Assembly (NCBI GenBank): GCA_036675345.1
Contig: JAKFFE010000031.1
Location: forward strand, 1 to 64,000
Direction: 5' to 3'
Source of the DNA: JALYOC01 sp036675345
Lineage (GTDB): Bacteria; Myxococcota; Myxococcia; Myxococcales; Myxococcaceae
DNA length: 64,000 nucleotides
Numbering within the stretch: position 1 is the first letter of the stretch; each line of letters begins with the position of its first letter. The notes under the pieces are model-generated. The model had not been told where the DNA came from and made no database searches. It saw only the letters and a program-made list of their open reading frames with translations. Below are positions 35,017-44,115 of the stretch, one piece after another. The translations under genes were made by a program, and so were the position numbers.

Positions 35017-35835
35017 TCAGACGCCCGCGCTCACCGGCGAATTGAGGTGCGTCTCCATCCACTTCGCGCCGAACTGCACCAGGTGGGCCGCGTCCAGGAG
35101 TTCGGCCTCGGCCTCTCCTACGCGCCCACGGAGCGCTGGCTGGGTCGCCAGAAACTCTCGGAGAATCTGCGCGAAGTAGTCATCGCCGTCCCAGGAGGCG
35201 ATGCCCTCGGCGTCGTTCAGACAGTCGATCCAGACGTGCCTGGGGCCCTCCGAACCTTCGATCACGTAGTCCCAGCGGGTGCGGCTCTTGACGGGCAGGT
35301 CCGCGACGTACTCCGCGTAGTGGAGGGCGGTCACTGTCTCGAACTGCGCCCCCAGCCGAAGGATCCGACCTCCCCACTCGCATAGCCGCTGCAGCGGCGA
35401 ACCTGGGCCGTAGTAGTCGTTCCAGGGCTGATCTCTCAGCAGCGCCTCGGCCTTCCGACCCCACGCACCAAATCGACCACTGGGGTTGGTGGACACCCGG
35501 GTGCCCGGTCGACGACGGAACGCTTCCGCGACGTAGCCGACCTCCGGGAGAACAGGTGCGTGGAGGAAGTCGAAGGAGGGCGTGCCCGCGAGGAGCGCGG
35601 CGCGTTCCTCCACCGGCTTTTGGTTGACCCAGTCCATCGGGTAGTCGGTCCCCAACACCATCAGCACCGTCCCCTCTTCGCCCACTGCCTCCTCGACGGC
35701 GTCCAGGAGCAGTTCGGCCCCATTCGAGACGCCCTGGCTGCGCGCCAGACCGAGTTTGCGCAGCGAGGCGTGGAGCATCACCAGATCGCCGGAGCGAACC
35801 CCGAGGTCGCGAAGGTCTTGGGTGAGGTTCCTCAT
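35017..35835 (-). CDS. AAC(3)-family N-acetyltransferase
   Basis: A 272-residue member of the Antibiotic_NAT family, which acetylates the 3-amino group of aminoglycosides or related sugars using acetyl-CoA. Seen are LGVRSGDLVMLHASLRKLG near the N terminus, the VLMVLGTDYPMDW region, STNPSGRFGAWG, and GAQFETVTALHYAEY. The ATG overlaps the stop of the kinase gene (ATGA at 35832-35835), so the two are translationally coupled. Many family members are not resistance enzymes. The unusual position after a signalling kinase suggests a metabolic or self-protection role. Confidence 0.87.
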   Translation of the reverse strand: MRNLTQDLRDLGVRSGDLVMLHASLRKLGLARSQGVSNGAELLLDAVEEAVGEEGTVLMVLGTDYPMDWVNQKPVEERAALLAGTPSFDFLHAPVLPEVGYVAEAFRRRPGTRVSTNPSGRFGAWGRKAEALLRDQPWNDYYGPGSPLQRLCEWGGRILRLGAQFETVTALHYAEYVADLPVKSRTRWDYVIEGSEGPRHVWIDCLNDAEGIASWDGDDYFAQILREFLATQPALRGRVGEAEAELLDAAHLVQFGAKWMETHLNSPVSAGV

Positions 35836-38800
35836 TCCGCCCGTCCGCCTTGGGCCAGGGCCTTGGCCTGGACACGCACCGGGTGGGTGGGAGGCAGCTC
35901 CACCTGGGCCTCGGTGAGCACCTGGGCGGCCAGCGCCTTTGCCTGGTCCCTCTGGCCCAGGTCCCACCTGGCCTCGGCGACCACCAGCCGGCTCTCCAGG
36001 GTGACCAGGTGGCTCTTGCCTCGGGTGGAGATCAGCGTGGCCACCGCGGCCTCGGCCAGCGGTAGCGCCTTGGCGGGCTGCTTTCGCAGCAGCAGGATCT
36101 GCGCGCTGCCTCGCTGGGCGTTGGAGACCGGATCGAAGGTTCCGCTCATCTTCGCTCCCGCGGCCAGCACCTCTGCGAAGCGCTTCCAGGCCAGGTCCAG
36201 CTGGCCCTCGTGCAACCACAGCCTGCCTTGCTGGGCGAGGATCCCCAGGGACTCCGGTCCTCCGGGCAGGGTGGCTTCACTCAACTTCAGGGCGGCGTCC
36301 AGGTGCGTCCGCGCTTGGTCGAACCGCCGCTCGTCCAGCGCCAGCCGGCCCAGCCCCTCGTGGGCCTTGGCTGCGTTGGGGCCCCGGTCGCCGCTGATCG
36401 CCAGCGCTTCCTTGTAGAACGCCCGGGACTGCTCCACCTCGCCTCGGTACCCGCCCACCAGCGCGGAGCCGACCAGGGCGTAGGCCAGGAAGGGATGCTT
36501 GGGCCCCAGCACCCGGCGGGCGGTCTCCACCACTGCCGCGTACTTCCCTTGCGCCTCGGCGAACTTGCCCAGGTTCTGCAGCGCCGAGGCGTGGTTGTAG
36601 CTGGTGCCCAGGGTGGTCATGTGCTCGGGACCCAGCCGCTCCTTCGCCTCCACCATCGCCTGGCGGTAGTACTCGGCGGCCTGGACGAAGTCGCCCTCGT
36701 TGCGGAGGCTGTTCCCCCGGGAGTTGTTCACCAGCACGGCGGTGTTCGGGTCGTGGGCGCGCTTGTTGGCCGCCTCGGCGAAGCCGGCCCACTGCAGCGC
36801 CTCCTTGTTCTGGTGCAGGCGCAGCACATTGGCTGCCACCCGGACCGCGGCGAAGCCGATCACCTCATCGTGTCCGTCGGCCAGGGCCCGGGTGAAGGCG
36901 GAGATGTACCGGCGCTTGGCGCCGTCATGGTCCCCCTCCTGGTACTGGACCACTCCCAGCGCGGCTTCCGCCTCGGCGACCACTGGCGAATAGCCGGTCT
37001 TCTCCGCCGCGGTCAGCGCCGCGCGCGCCACCCCTCCCGACTCTTCGATTCGCCCCGCCACCGCGAGCAGATTCGCCCGGGTGAGCTCGCTGCGGATCCG
37101 CTCCACCTCGGTGGCCACCGCTGGATCCTCCGGCGGGGGAAGCCGGGCGGTCAGCGTCGCGAGATCCGAGCAGGTGTCCAGCCGGGGCAGGTCGTCCAGC
37201 AGCTGCTTGGCCTTGCCCACCGTCGCCGGATCGGCGCGGGCGAACAGCTCGGTGGCCGCGGAGACCGCCTTGAGCCGTTGTTCTAAGCACGCCATCCGCA
37301 AGGTGAGCAGGTGGTCGGACTGCTCGCCCCGGACCCGGGTGGCCTCGCAGCTCTCCTGGTGCACCGCCACCCACTTGGCGGTGTAGCTGTCCAGCACCTG
37401 CGCCGCGCGCGAGAAGCTGTCCTGGGCGAAGGGCAGTCCGGTGTCATCGAAGGCGGCCTGGACCTCCTCCCGGCGTGCCGGATCCCAGATGCCCGCCAGC
37501 CGCTCCGTGGCTCCGCTGCACAGCTGGGCCCGCGTCCGGGTGACCTGCACCGCGGCCACCAGCGCCAGCCCCACGGCGGCCGCCACGCCCACGCCCAGCA
37601 CCAGCCGGGTGCGCCGCTGCGAGGGGTCCTGCCCCAGCGCCTGGGTGAGCTCGCGCATCGAGCCGAACCGGGCTTCGGGAGCGGCGGCCAGCGCACGCAC
37701 CAGGAGCCGATGGATCCACGGCGGTACCTGGCTCCCGGCGGGCGGTGGACGGACCTCGCCGCGCCGGGCGTGCTCCAGCCACTCGCTGGCCCGGGTGCCG
37801 GCAAAGGCGTGTTGGCCGTAGAGGGCCTCGTACAGGGCCAGGCCGAAGCTGAACTGGTCGGTGCGGAAGTCCGCCGGGAGCTTGTCGAACTGCTCGGGCG
37901 CCATGTAGCGCGGGGTGCCCACCAGCTGGCCCTCGCGGGTGATGGAGTCCCCCCTCAGGGCATTGCCCAGCGTGACTGCGCCCACGGTGTTGAAGCCGCC
38001 GGGGGGCGTCTGCGGCGTCCCCGAGCTCGGGCTCTGGCTCGCCTCGGGTGCCGCGGGTTGGGTCTGGGGAGGAGGCGTGGCGTGGCCGCCGCCGCTCTCT
38101 CCGGCCAGCCTGGCGATGCCAAAGTCGGTGACGCGTGCCCGGCCGTCCTGCCCGACCAGGACGTTGTCCGGCTTGAAGTCCCGGTGGATCAGCTTGGCGT
38201 CGTGGGCGGCGGCCAGTCCCTCGCCGGCGGCGCGGAACACCTCCACCACCTGCTTCCAGGGGCGGCGCGGGGTGGACTTGAGCCACTCGCGCACGTTGAC
38301 GCCCTCCACCAGCTCCATCACCACGCAGACGCGCTTCTGGAGCACCACCACGTCGTGCACCGTCACCACGTTGGGGTGGGAGAGGCGGGCCATCGCCTGC
38401 GCCTCGCGCAGCAGCCTCACCGGGGCTCCGGAGGGGGTTCCTTCCTCCGCGTCCTGGTGCAGGGCCTTGAGGGCCACCGCCCGATCCAGCTCCTTGTCGT
38501 AGGCGCGGAAGACCACGCCCATTCCGCCCTGGCCCAGGGTGGCCAGGATCACGTACCGGCCCAGGTCCAGCCCCGGCTGCCAGTTCAGCTCGGGCGGAGT
38601 GCCGGCGCTCCAGTTGGGCGGACGGTCCAGCAGCCCGGTGACATTCTCGTCGGTGTCGCTGCGGTCGCCCCGCAGCAGCTGGGCGTAACACCGGGCGCAG
38701 CCGTCAACGTGTCGCTGGGTGCGGGCGGCCTCTTCGGCAGCCAGCTCTCCGCGAGAGAGTGCCCCGAGATGGGCTTCGGTGAGGCAGGGGTCCAAGCGCC

Positions 38801-38849
38801 GACAGTGTGAGTGACGCGCTGCGGTGGCGCAAGGCGTTGGATGAGGCAC
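35832..38849 (-). CDS. Ser/Thr protein kinase with TPR-type C-terminal repeats (first copy)
   Basis: About 1,005 residues. The N terminus has an anti-sigma-like finger (His47-x3-Cys51-x2-Cys54). The kinase domain spans ~97-390, with GQGGMGVVFRA glycine loop, catalytic HRDFKPDN at ~222-229 and DFGIARL, and a Gln/Pro/Gly-rich insertion within the activation region. One membrane segment lies near 430-450, and the outer ~500 residues are helical TPR-type repeats. The start is uncertain: GTG at 38849 is shown; TTG at 38879 and 38795 are alternatives. It is coupled to the AAC(3) gene downstream and lies 31 bp after the HEAT-repeat gene. Confidence 0.9.
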   Translation of the reverse strand: MPHPTPCATAARHSHCRRLDPCLTEAHLGALSRGELAAEEAARTQRHVDGCARCYAQLLRGDRSDTDENVTGLLDRPPNWSAGTPPELNWQPGLDLGRYVILATLGQGGMGVVFRAYDKELDRAVALKALHQDAEEGTPSGAPVRLLREAQAMARLSHPNVVTVHDVVVLQKRVCVVMELVEGVNVREWLKSTPRRPWKQVVEVFRAAGEGLAAAHDAKLIHRDFKPDNVLVGQDGRARVTDFGIARLAGESGGGHATPPPQTQPAAPEASQSPSSGTPQTPPGGFNTVGAVTLGNALRGDSITREGQLVGTPRYMAPEQFDKLPADFRTDQFSFGLALYEALYGQHAFAGTRASEWLEHARRGEVRPPPAGSQVPPWIHRLLVRALAAAPEARFGSMRELTQALGQDPSQRRTRLVLGVGVAAAVGLALVAAVQVTRTRAQLCSGATERLAGIWDPARREEVQAAFDDTGLPFAQDSFSRAAQVLDSYTAKWVAVHQESCEATRVRGEQSDHLLTLRMACLEQRLKAVSAATELFARADPATVGKAKQLLDDLPRLDTCSDLATLTARLPPPEDPAVATEVERIRSELTRANLLAVAGRIEESGGVARAALTAAEKTGYSPVVAEAEAALGVVQYQEGDHDGAKRRYISAFTRALADGHDEVIGFAAVRVAANVLRLHQNKEALQWAGFAEAANKRAHDPNTAVLVNNSRGNSLRNEGDFVQAAEYYRQAMVEAKERLGPEHMTTLGTSYNHASALQNLGKFAEAQGKYAAVVETARRVLGPKHPFLAYALVGSALVGGYRGEVEQSRAFYKEALAISGDRGPNAAKAHEGLGRLALDERRFDQARTHLDAALKLSEATLPGGPESLGILAQQGRLWLHEGQLDLAWKRFAEVLAAGAKMSGTFDPVSNAQRGSAQILLLRKQPAKALPLAEAAVATLISTRGKSHLVTLESRLVVAEARWDLGQRDQAKALAAQVLTEAQVELPPTHPVRVQAKALAQGGRAE

Positions 38850-38880
38850 CGCCCCCGCCTGACCCTTGCGATGGGTCAAC

Positions 38881-40818
38881 TCAGGGCATCGCCGCTTGGA
38901 CCGACCGGGCCTCCGCCAGCAGCGAACGGATCCTCGCCTCCAGCTGCTGGCCAGGGCCCCGGTTGGCGATGAACTCCAAGGCGCGGGGGACCGCGGGGCT
39001 GGTGTGCAGGTGCTGGGCGAGGAAGTTGACCAGGTCCGCGTCGGCTTCCCGGGCGGTGGCGCCGGAGAGCACCACCGTGGCCAGGGCCTCCAGATCGCTG
39101 GGCGTCAAACGGTGCTCATCCAGCGAGGTCAGCGCCTCGATCTGGACCGCCGGTTGGGGATCCCGGAGCAGTCCAACCAGTGCGTCGGTGGTCTCCCGGG
39201 TCTGGGGCGAGCGCAGCGCGGCGGCGGCCGCCCGGCGAGTGGTGGGCTCGGTGGCCGCGGTCTGTGCCAGCACCCGGGGGAGGTTCTCCGCCTGTCCGGC
39301 GTTGCCCAGGGCTCGCAGCGCGGCGTCCCGCTGGATGCTGTCCTGGGCCTCCTCTAACGCGGAGACCAGGACCTGATTCAGCTCCCGGCGCTGCTGGGGA
39401 TCCCCACCGCGACCCAGCGCGGCTCCCAGGGTGTAGAGGCTGGCCAGCTCGGTGTCCCGATCCCGGGCGGTCACCGCGGCGGCGTGGGTCCGGGCGATGA
39501 ACTCCAGCGTCTGGGCATCCGGTTCGGCGACCAGCGACAGCCGCTGCAGGAGCATCACCTGTTCGGAGGTGGGCACCGACTGCTGGGCATGACGGATGGC
39601 CTGGCGAAGCGCGTCCTGGCCCAGTGGATGGCCGGCTGTGGCCAGCAGGTCGAGGATCAGCGCCCGGCCCTTGGGGCCCACCGCGGGATCCCGGAAGGCG
39701 GGGAGCAGCTGGGCGCACAGCTCGGGGTGGAGCTGGAGCAGCCCGGTGACCCTCCACAGCCAGCGGTTGTGATCCGGCATCCGGCCCGCGGCGCCGAAGG
39801 TCAGCAGGTCCGTCAGCACGGTCCTCAGGTTGGTTCCCTCCGCGCGCTGCTCCAGCAACTGGCGATCGGTCTGGGTGGTGACCGCCAGCTCCCCGGGCTT
39901 GAGGGTATGGGTGGGCGCCGGACGCCGCTCCAGCTCCGTGGGGTCGAAGTCCTCCACCCGCACCAGGTCCAGCCGCAATTGAGACTGGCTGCGCAGCAGC
40001 GGCCTGGCCCCGGGAGTAGGGGCGTCCACGGTCAGCGCGTGGGTCTCCTCCAGCGACGCGAGGTGTCCCGCCCCCGAGAGGGTGATCGCTCCGGAGGAGA
40101 CGAGGTGCACCTGTCGGGAGAGATCCACCTGCGGCTCCAGCGACCGCAGCGACTTGAACCCGGTCCGTGCGCGGACCAGCTGCAGGGCGTCTTTCGTCGG
40201 TGGCGCCGCCACCCGATAGCGCAGCTGGGCCTCTCCCTGCAGGACCGGGGTCAGCTGCTCCCAGGTCTCCTCGGGCGTCGGAGTCCAGGGCGCCGCGGGC
40301 AGGATCACCTGGGTCTCGGTGAGCAGCCCGTTGATCAGGTGCTTGAACACCGGGGGCGCCTCGTTCTGGAAGGAGACCGAGACCACCCGTCCGGTCGGCT
40401 CCAGGATCATCACCGCGCGTGGCCCGGTCAGGTCGGCCTCGGCGGTGGGACCATCGGGGAACACCTCCGAGCCCATCACCTGCAGCTGATGGCGGGACAG
40501 CTCGGCCAGCTGGACGTCCACCCGGGACTGGGCACTGGACTGGACTCCCAGCCCGGAGAGGACCAGCTTGCCGGCGAGGTCCAGGGTTCCTTCCACCCCC
40601 TGGGCGCCACCGGCCAGGGCCACCGAATCGGCGCTGCGCCACTCCAGCGCGTAGATCAGCCGCTGGCCGCGGGGGATCCGGAACCCGAACTCCGGCGGCG
40701 CTGACGGGGACCGGGTCGCCCACAGCGCTCCCAGCCCTCCGACCACCGCCAGCGCCACGGCCAGGGGCAGGCGCCAGCGCCGGGCCGGACCCGCCTGTGT
40801 CTGCACCGCTTTGGACAT
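38881..40818 (-). CDS. Membrane-anchored HEAT-repeat protein
   Basis: A 645-residue protein. One N-terminal membrane segment (about 17-35) is followed by a beta-rich region (~45-330) that starts FRIPRGQRLIYALEW, and then by ~300 residues of HEAT/armadillo-like helical repeats (for example ALRALGNAGQAENLPRVL and ALVGLLRDPQPAVQIEALTSL). A beta region plus helical superhelix recalls the N-terminal half of vitellogenin-type large lipid-transfer proteins, but this is only an architectural likeness. It begins 11 bp after the stop of the upstream secreted-protein gene. Confidence 0.8.
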   Translation of the reverse strand: MSKAVQTQAGPARRWRLPLAVALAVVGGLGALWATRSPSAPPEFGFRIPRGQRLIYALEWRSADSVALAGGAQGVEGTLDLAGKLVLSGLGVQSSAQSRVDVQLAELSRHQLQVMGSEVFPDGPTAEADLTGPRAVMILEPTGRVVSVSFQNEAPPVFKHLINGLLTETQVILPAAPWTPTPEETWEQLTPVLQGEAQLRYRVAAPPTKDALQLVRARTGFKSLRSLEPQVDLSRQVHLVSSGAITLSGAGHLASLEETHALTVDAPTPGARPLLRSQSQLRLDLVRVEDFDPTELERRPAPTHTLKPGELAVTTQTDRQLLEQRAEGTNLRTVLTDLLTFGAAGRMPDHNRWLWRVTGLLQLHPELCAQLLPAFRDPAVGPKGRALILDLLATAGHPLGQDALRQAIRHAQQSVPTSEQVMLLQRLSLVAEPDAQTLEFIARTHAAAVTARDRDTELASLYTLGAALGRGGDPQQRRELNQVLVSALEEAQDSIQRDAALRALGNAGQAENLPRVLAQTAATEPTTRRAAAAALRSPQTRETTDALVGLLRDPQPAVQIEALTSLDEHRLTPSDLEALATVVLSGATAREADADLVNFLAQHLHTSPAVPRALEFIANRGPGQQLEARIRSLLAEARSVQAAMP

Positions 40819-40829
40819 CGTTCCGGTCT

Positions 40830-43436
40830 CTAGAAGACGCCGGTGAAGGCGGCCTTGAGCTCGGTGAGGGAGACCGGCTCCAGCTGTTGCTGGAAGACGT
40901 TCTCCCGCAGCTCCAGGCCCGACCAGTTGACCAGATCCTGCTCGGTGTCGCCGAAGATCGACTCCAGGAACACCGCGATCCGGCCGCTGAGGGCGCGCAT
41001 CACGATGTCCATCCGGGTGTCTCCCTCGAGGACGAAGCTGCCGTCGGTGGTCAGCTTGACGCTGACGTTCACCGACATCGGCAGCTCCAGCGCCAGCAGG
41101 GTCAGCTCGCCCTTGATTCCGGCGCGCACCACCACCAGCTCCACCGCCGCGGCGGCAAAGCCGCTCAGCCCCATCCGGGGCCCGGCGCCACCCTCCACCA
41201 CCAGGGCGATCCCGTCCTTGCTGGTGTCTTCATCTGGCTTTCGCTCCAGCGCCCCGTACACATTGGCGGTGAAGCCGACATCGCCGGAGACGCCGGCCGA
41301 CAGCTTCACCGGCACCGCGACGATCACGATGATCGCGTAGGTCTCGGCCAGCTTCTGCTTCACCCCTCCGGTGATCACGATGTTCCAGGTGGGATCCGGG
41401 CTGGTCCCGCTCAGGGGCGTGAACAGGTCCTTGCCCAGCACCCGGACGTGGACGTCGCGCTCGAACTGCGTCGTCCCGTAGGGCTTCACCTCCGCCACCG
41501 CGTCGATCACGTTGGTGCTCCCGCCCAGCACCGAGACGTCGGCGTTGAACCGGCTCCAGACGTGGATGTTGGCATCGGAGAGCTTGGCGTCGGTGCCAAA
41601 GCCCATCAGCTCCCAGCCCACGCTGTAGCCGTAGCGGGCGCCGAACACGCCGCTGCCGATGCTCTGCTCGTCGCTGTCGGAGGCGCCCAGCTTCGGCTTC
41701 CCGCTGGCGGGATCGATCGGGAACTTGGCCTTGACCGTCGCGATGTAGCTGGCGATCCCCTCGATCAGGGAGGTCAGCGCCACCGAGCTGGCGTTGTAGT
41801 CACCGGGCGGGATGCCGGCCTTGGGGATGCCGGCCGACTCCAGGGTGGCCAGGCGGCCGGTGGAGCCGAAGTTGTTGGCGGTCACCGCCACGCAGCGGGC
41901 GAAGTCCGCCTCGCGCCGGGGATCCACGATCTCGGTCACCAATCGCAGGAACCCGCGGGGAGACCAGTCGCAGGCGGTGCGGGTGGCGCTCAGGCAACCC
42001 AGGGCGTCGGCCTCGGTGAGGGCGGCGTCGATCAGGGTGTCCAGCGCGTACAGCTGTTCGCCCACCTGGGCATCCAGCTCCGCCAGGCCGGGGATGGGCC
42101 GACCGCAGGGAAAGCCATGGAGGGGGAACCCGGCCCCGTCGGTGCAGGTGACCTGCCGCAGGAGGACGTTCATGGCCTCTCCGTGCTCGCGATAGGTCGC
42201 GCGCCGCTTGGCCAGCAGCTGCTCGAACGCGTACTTCTTGGCGTCCAGCTCCTCCATCAGGTCGATGTTGAAGTTCGCCTGGTACCACTGGCCCTCGGTG
42301 CGCAGCTTGTTCCAGTCCCAGGTCCAGTAGTTGTAGCCCGCGCTCAGCTTGGCCAGCCGCGGGCCGCTTCCGGGACCGAACCAGTCGAACTTCCGGGGGG
42401 TGCCGTTGGGGTAGGCGAAGGTGTCTGACTGATTCCAGTTCCAGGCAAAGAACGAGTTCTTCGGCGAGGAGGAGGGGAAGGTGATGGTCAGGGTGGTGTT
42501 GCCCACCTCATCGCGGATCGGGCGGTTGGAGATGCCCGGGCTGCCCGACGAATAGGCGGCGTCGAAGACGGCGGCGTAGTCCCCTCCCAGCTCGGCGGCC
42601 CGGGTCTCGAAGCGACTGAAGGTGGTGTATCGCTGCCACACGTACTCCTCGCAGGAGTTGACGACCCGGCCGTCCTTCTCCCAGGGGTGCCGGAAGTCCA
42701 CGTGGGCGACCTTGGCCGCCGACATCTGGGCGGCGCCGGGGGCGTTGGCGAGGATCCGCACGTAGTCGTTGATCGCCGGACGGGGCACCGCGGTGCGCAG
42801 CGAGATCACCTTTGCCACGTCGTTGCTGACCGGCCAGGTGACCTGGGTCCCCAGGGGGAGGATCGGGATCGAGGGCCCCCGGGGATCAAGGTCCGTCTCC
42901 ATGCACCACCAGTCGGTGCAGGGGACGCCGCCGGTGTACTCCAGCGGGCCCACCTGCCCCAGCAGCTCCTCCGGCACCACCGCGGTGCGGGAGAACGAGC
43001 TGACCGCGCTGCTCAGCGCCTCCGAGGAGGTCTGGGGGAGATAGGCGGTGGGGCTCAGCTCGAACAGCCGGACCTTCTGGACCACGCCCGCGTACTTGCC
43101 GGTGCTTCCCCGGGCATAGACCGAGGCGTAGGGAGTGGGGGGAAGCGCGGCCACCGTCTGCTCGGTGGACACTCCTTGCTGGGTGGCCACCGGATCGGTG
43201 GCGCTGCTCAGGTCCTTGGGGACCAGCGCCACCCGGCTCTTGGTCAGGGTGGCCCGCTCCGCCTGGTAGGCGGCGTCAATCAGCGCCTCACAGCGGCTGC
43301 GCTTCTCGGTCCAGCAGGTCCCGGTCTGGTAGCTGTAGCTCTGGCACTCCACCAGGGTCGGCTCCGGACAGGCGGCCTCCGCCCGAAAAGGGATCACTGC
43401 CAGCACCGCACCGCAGAGAAGGAGAAGTCGGGTCAT
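40830..43436 (-). CDS. Large secreted protein of unknown function
   Basis: An 868-residue exported protein with signal peptide MTRLLLLCGAVLAVIPFRAEA. The N-terminal ~100 residues contain several cysteines (CPEPTLVEC, CWTEKRSRC). The middle ~300 residues are rich in Trp/Tyr/Asn. Residues ~560-800 look like long beta-strands with membrane-face alternation (ETYAIIVIVAVPVKLSAGVSG), as in an amphipathic beta-sheet. No family is recognised. It is the first gene of a five-gene minus-strand run that includes the HEAT protein, kinase, AAC(3) and MFS genes. Confidence 0.75.
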   Translation of the reverse strand: MTRLLLLCGAVLAVIPFRAEAACPEPTLVECQSYSYQTGTCWTEKRSRCEALIDAAYQAERATLTKSRVALVPKDLSSATDPVATQQGVSTEQTVAALPPTPYASVYARGSTGKYAGVVQKVRLFELSPTAYLPQTSSEALSSAVSSFSRTAVVPEELLGQVGPLEYTGGVPCTDWWCMETDLDPRGPSIPILPLGTQVTWPVSNDVAKVISLRTAVPRPAINDYVRILANAPGAAQMSAAKVAHVDFRHPWEKDGRVVNSCEEYVWQRYTTFSRFETRAAELGGDYAAVFDAAYSSGSPGISNRPIRDEVGNTTLTITFPSSSPKNSFFAWNWNQSDTFAYPNGTPRKFDWFGPGSGPRLAKLSAGYNYWTWDWNKLRTEGQWYQANFNIDLMEELDAKKYAFEQLLAKRRATYREHGEAMNVLLRQVTCTDGAGFPLHGFPCGRPIPGLAELDAQVGEQLYALDTLIDAALTEADALGCLSATRTACDWSPRGFLRLVTEIVDPRREADFARCVAVTANNFGSTGRLATLESAGIPKAGIPPGDYNASSVALTSLIEGIASYIATVKAKFPIDPASGKPKLGASDSDEQSIGSGVFGARYGYSVGWELMGFGTDAKLSDANIHVWSRFNADVSVLGGSTNVIDAVAEVKPYGTTQFERDVHVRVLGKDLFTPLSGTSPDPTWNIVITGGVKQKLAETYAIIVIVAVPVKLSAGVSGDVGFTANVYGALERKPDEDTSKDGIALVVEGGAGPRMGLSGFAAAAVELVVVRAGIKGELTLLALELPMSVNVSVKLTTDGSFVLEGDTRMDIVMRALSGRIAVFLESIFGDTEQDLVNWSGLELRENVFQQQLEPVSLTELKAAFTGVF

Positions 43437-43609
43437 TCGTGTGGTTCCCCAGGGCAGCGCCGGCCGGCCCTGACGTGTGGGAGGGTGCCTACCACCGGTC
43501 GCATCGGACAGGGGGCCAAAAGTCGCACCCAGAGTGCGGGGTTGCGCACGGGAGTTCTCCGACTGTCCGGGCACCGACGGGAGGAGCGGACCGCCGCCCC
43601 CCTCCGTCG

Positions 43610-44083
43610 CTACTTCACGGTCCGTGTCAGCAGCGCATCCCCGAAGGCCAGCAGCGCGAAGCTGGCGGTGGAGGCCAGGGTCCGGACCCGGTGCAGCGCC
43701 TCCCACCTGTTGCGCACCTCCATCCAGCCGGAAGGCGGTTGGGCCGGGTCCCACTGCAGCAGCTGCGCGTTGAGGGGGAAGTGTCCGAACCGGGTGGTGA
43801 GGATCGCCACCAGCCCCACCACCGCCGCGGCGAACACCCAGGCGGAGGCGCCTCGCAGCCCCGCTCTCCACAGCAGGACCCCGTCCGCCAGCGCTGCCAC
43901 CAGCCCCACGCCCCCCAGCACCGGCAGGGGAACTGTCAGGGCCCGGATCATCAGCTGCTTGCTCTCCACGTAGAGCGACGGGTTCGCCCCCTGGGCGCGG
44001 TCCAGGAACAGGATGCAGAGGGCGCCGCCGGCGGAGAGCCCCAGACCCAGCAGGGCCACCGCGCGCAGCAGGGTGCCGAACAT
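43610..44083 (-). CDS. DUF1772-family membrane protein
   Basis: A 157-residue protein with four membrane segments. The conserved signature of DUF1772 (also called anthrone-oxygenase-like) is seen at residues ~102-135: FGHFPLNAQLLQWDP, then Gly-Trp and RNRWEALHRVRT. It is divergent from a TetR regulator with only 32 bp between the starts, so it is probably the regulator's target. Its substrate is unknown. Confidence 0.82.
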   Translation of the reverse strand: MFGTLLRAVALLGLGLSAGGALCILFLDRAQGANPSLYVESKQLMIRALTVPLPVLGGVGLVAALADGVLLWRAGLRGASAWVFAAAVVGLVAILTTRFGHFPLNAQLLQWDPAQPPSGWMEVRNRWEALHRVRTLASTASFALLAFGDALLTRTVK

Positions 44084-44093
44084 GTCGTGCCTA

Positions 44094-44107
44094 CTTTCGT
44101 CCGAAAG
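44094..44107. promoter_or_regulatory. Palindromic operator candidate for TetR
   Basis: CTTTCG-TC-CGAAAG is a perfect 6-bp inverted repeat with a 2-base centre. It lies in the 32-bp gap between divergent TetR and DUF1772 starts (44116 and 44083). TetR regulators usually bind such sites to control themselves and the divergent gene. Confidence 0.5.
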
Positions 44108-44115
44108 GACTTAGG

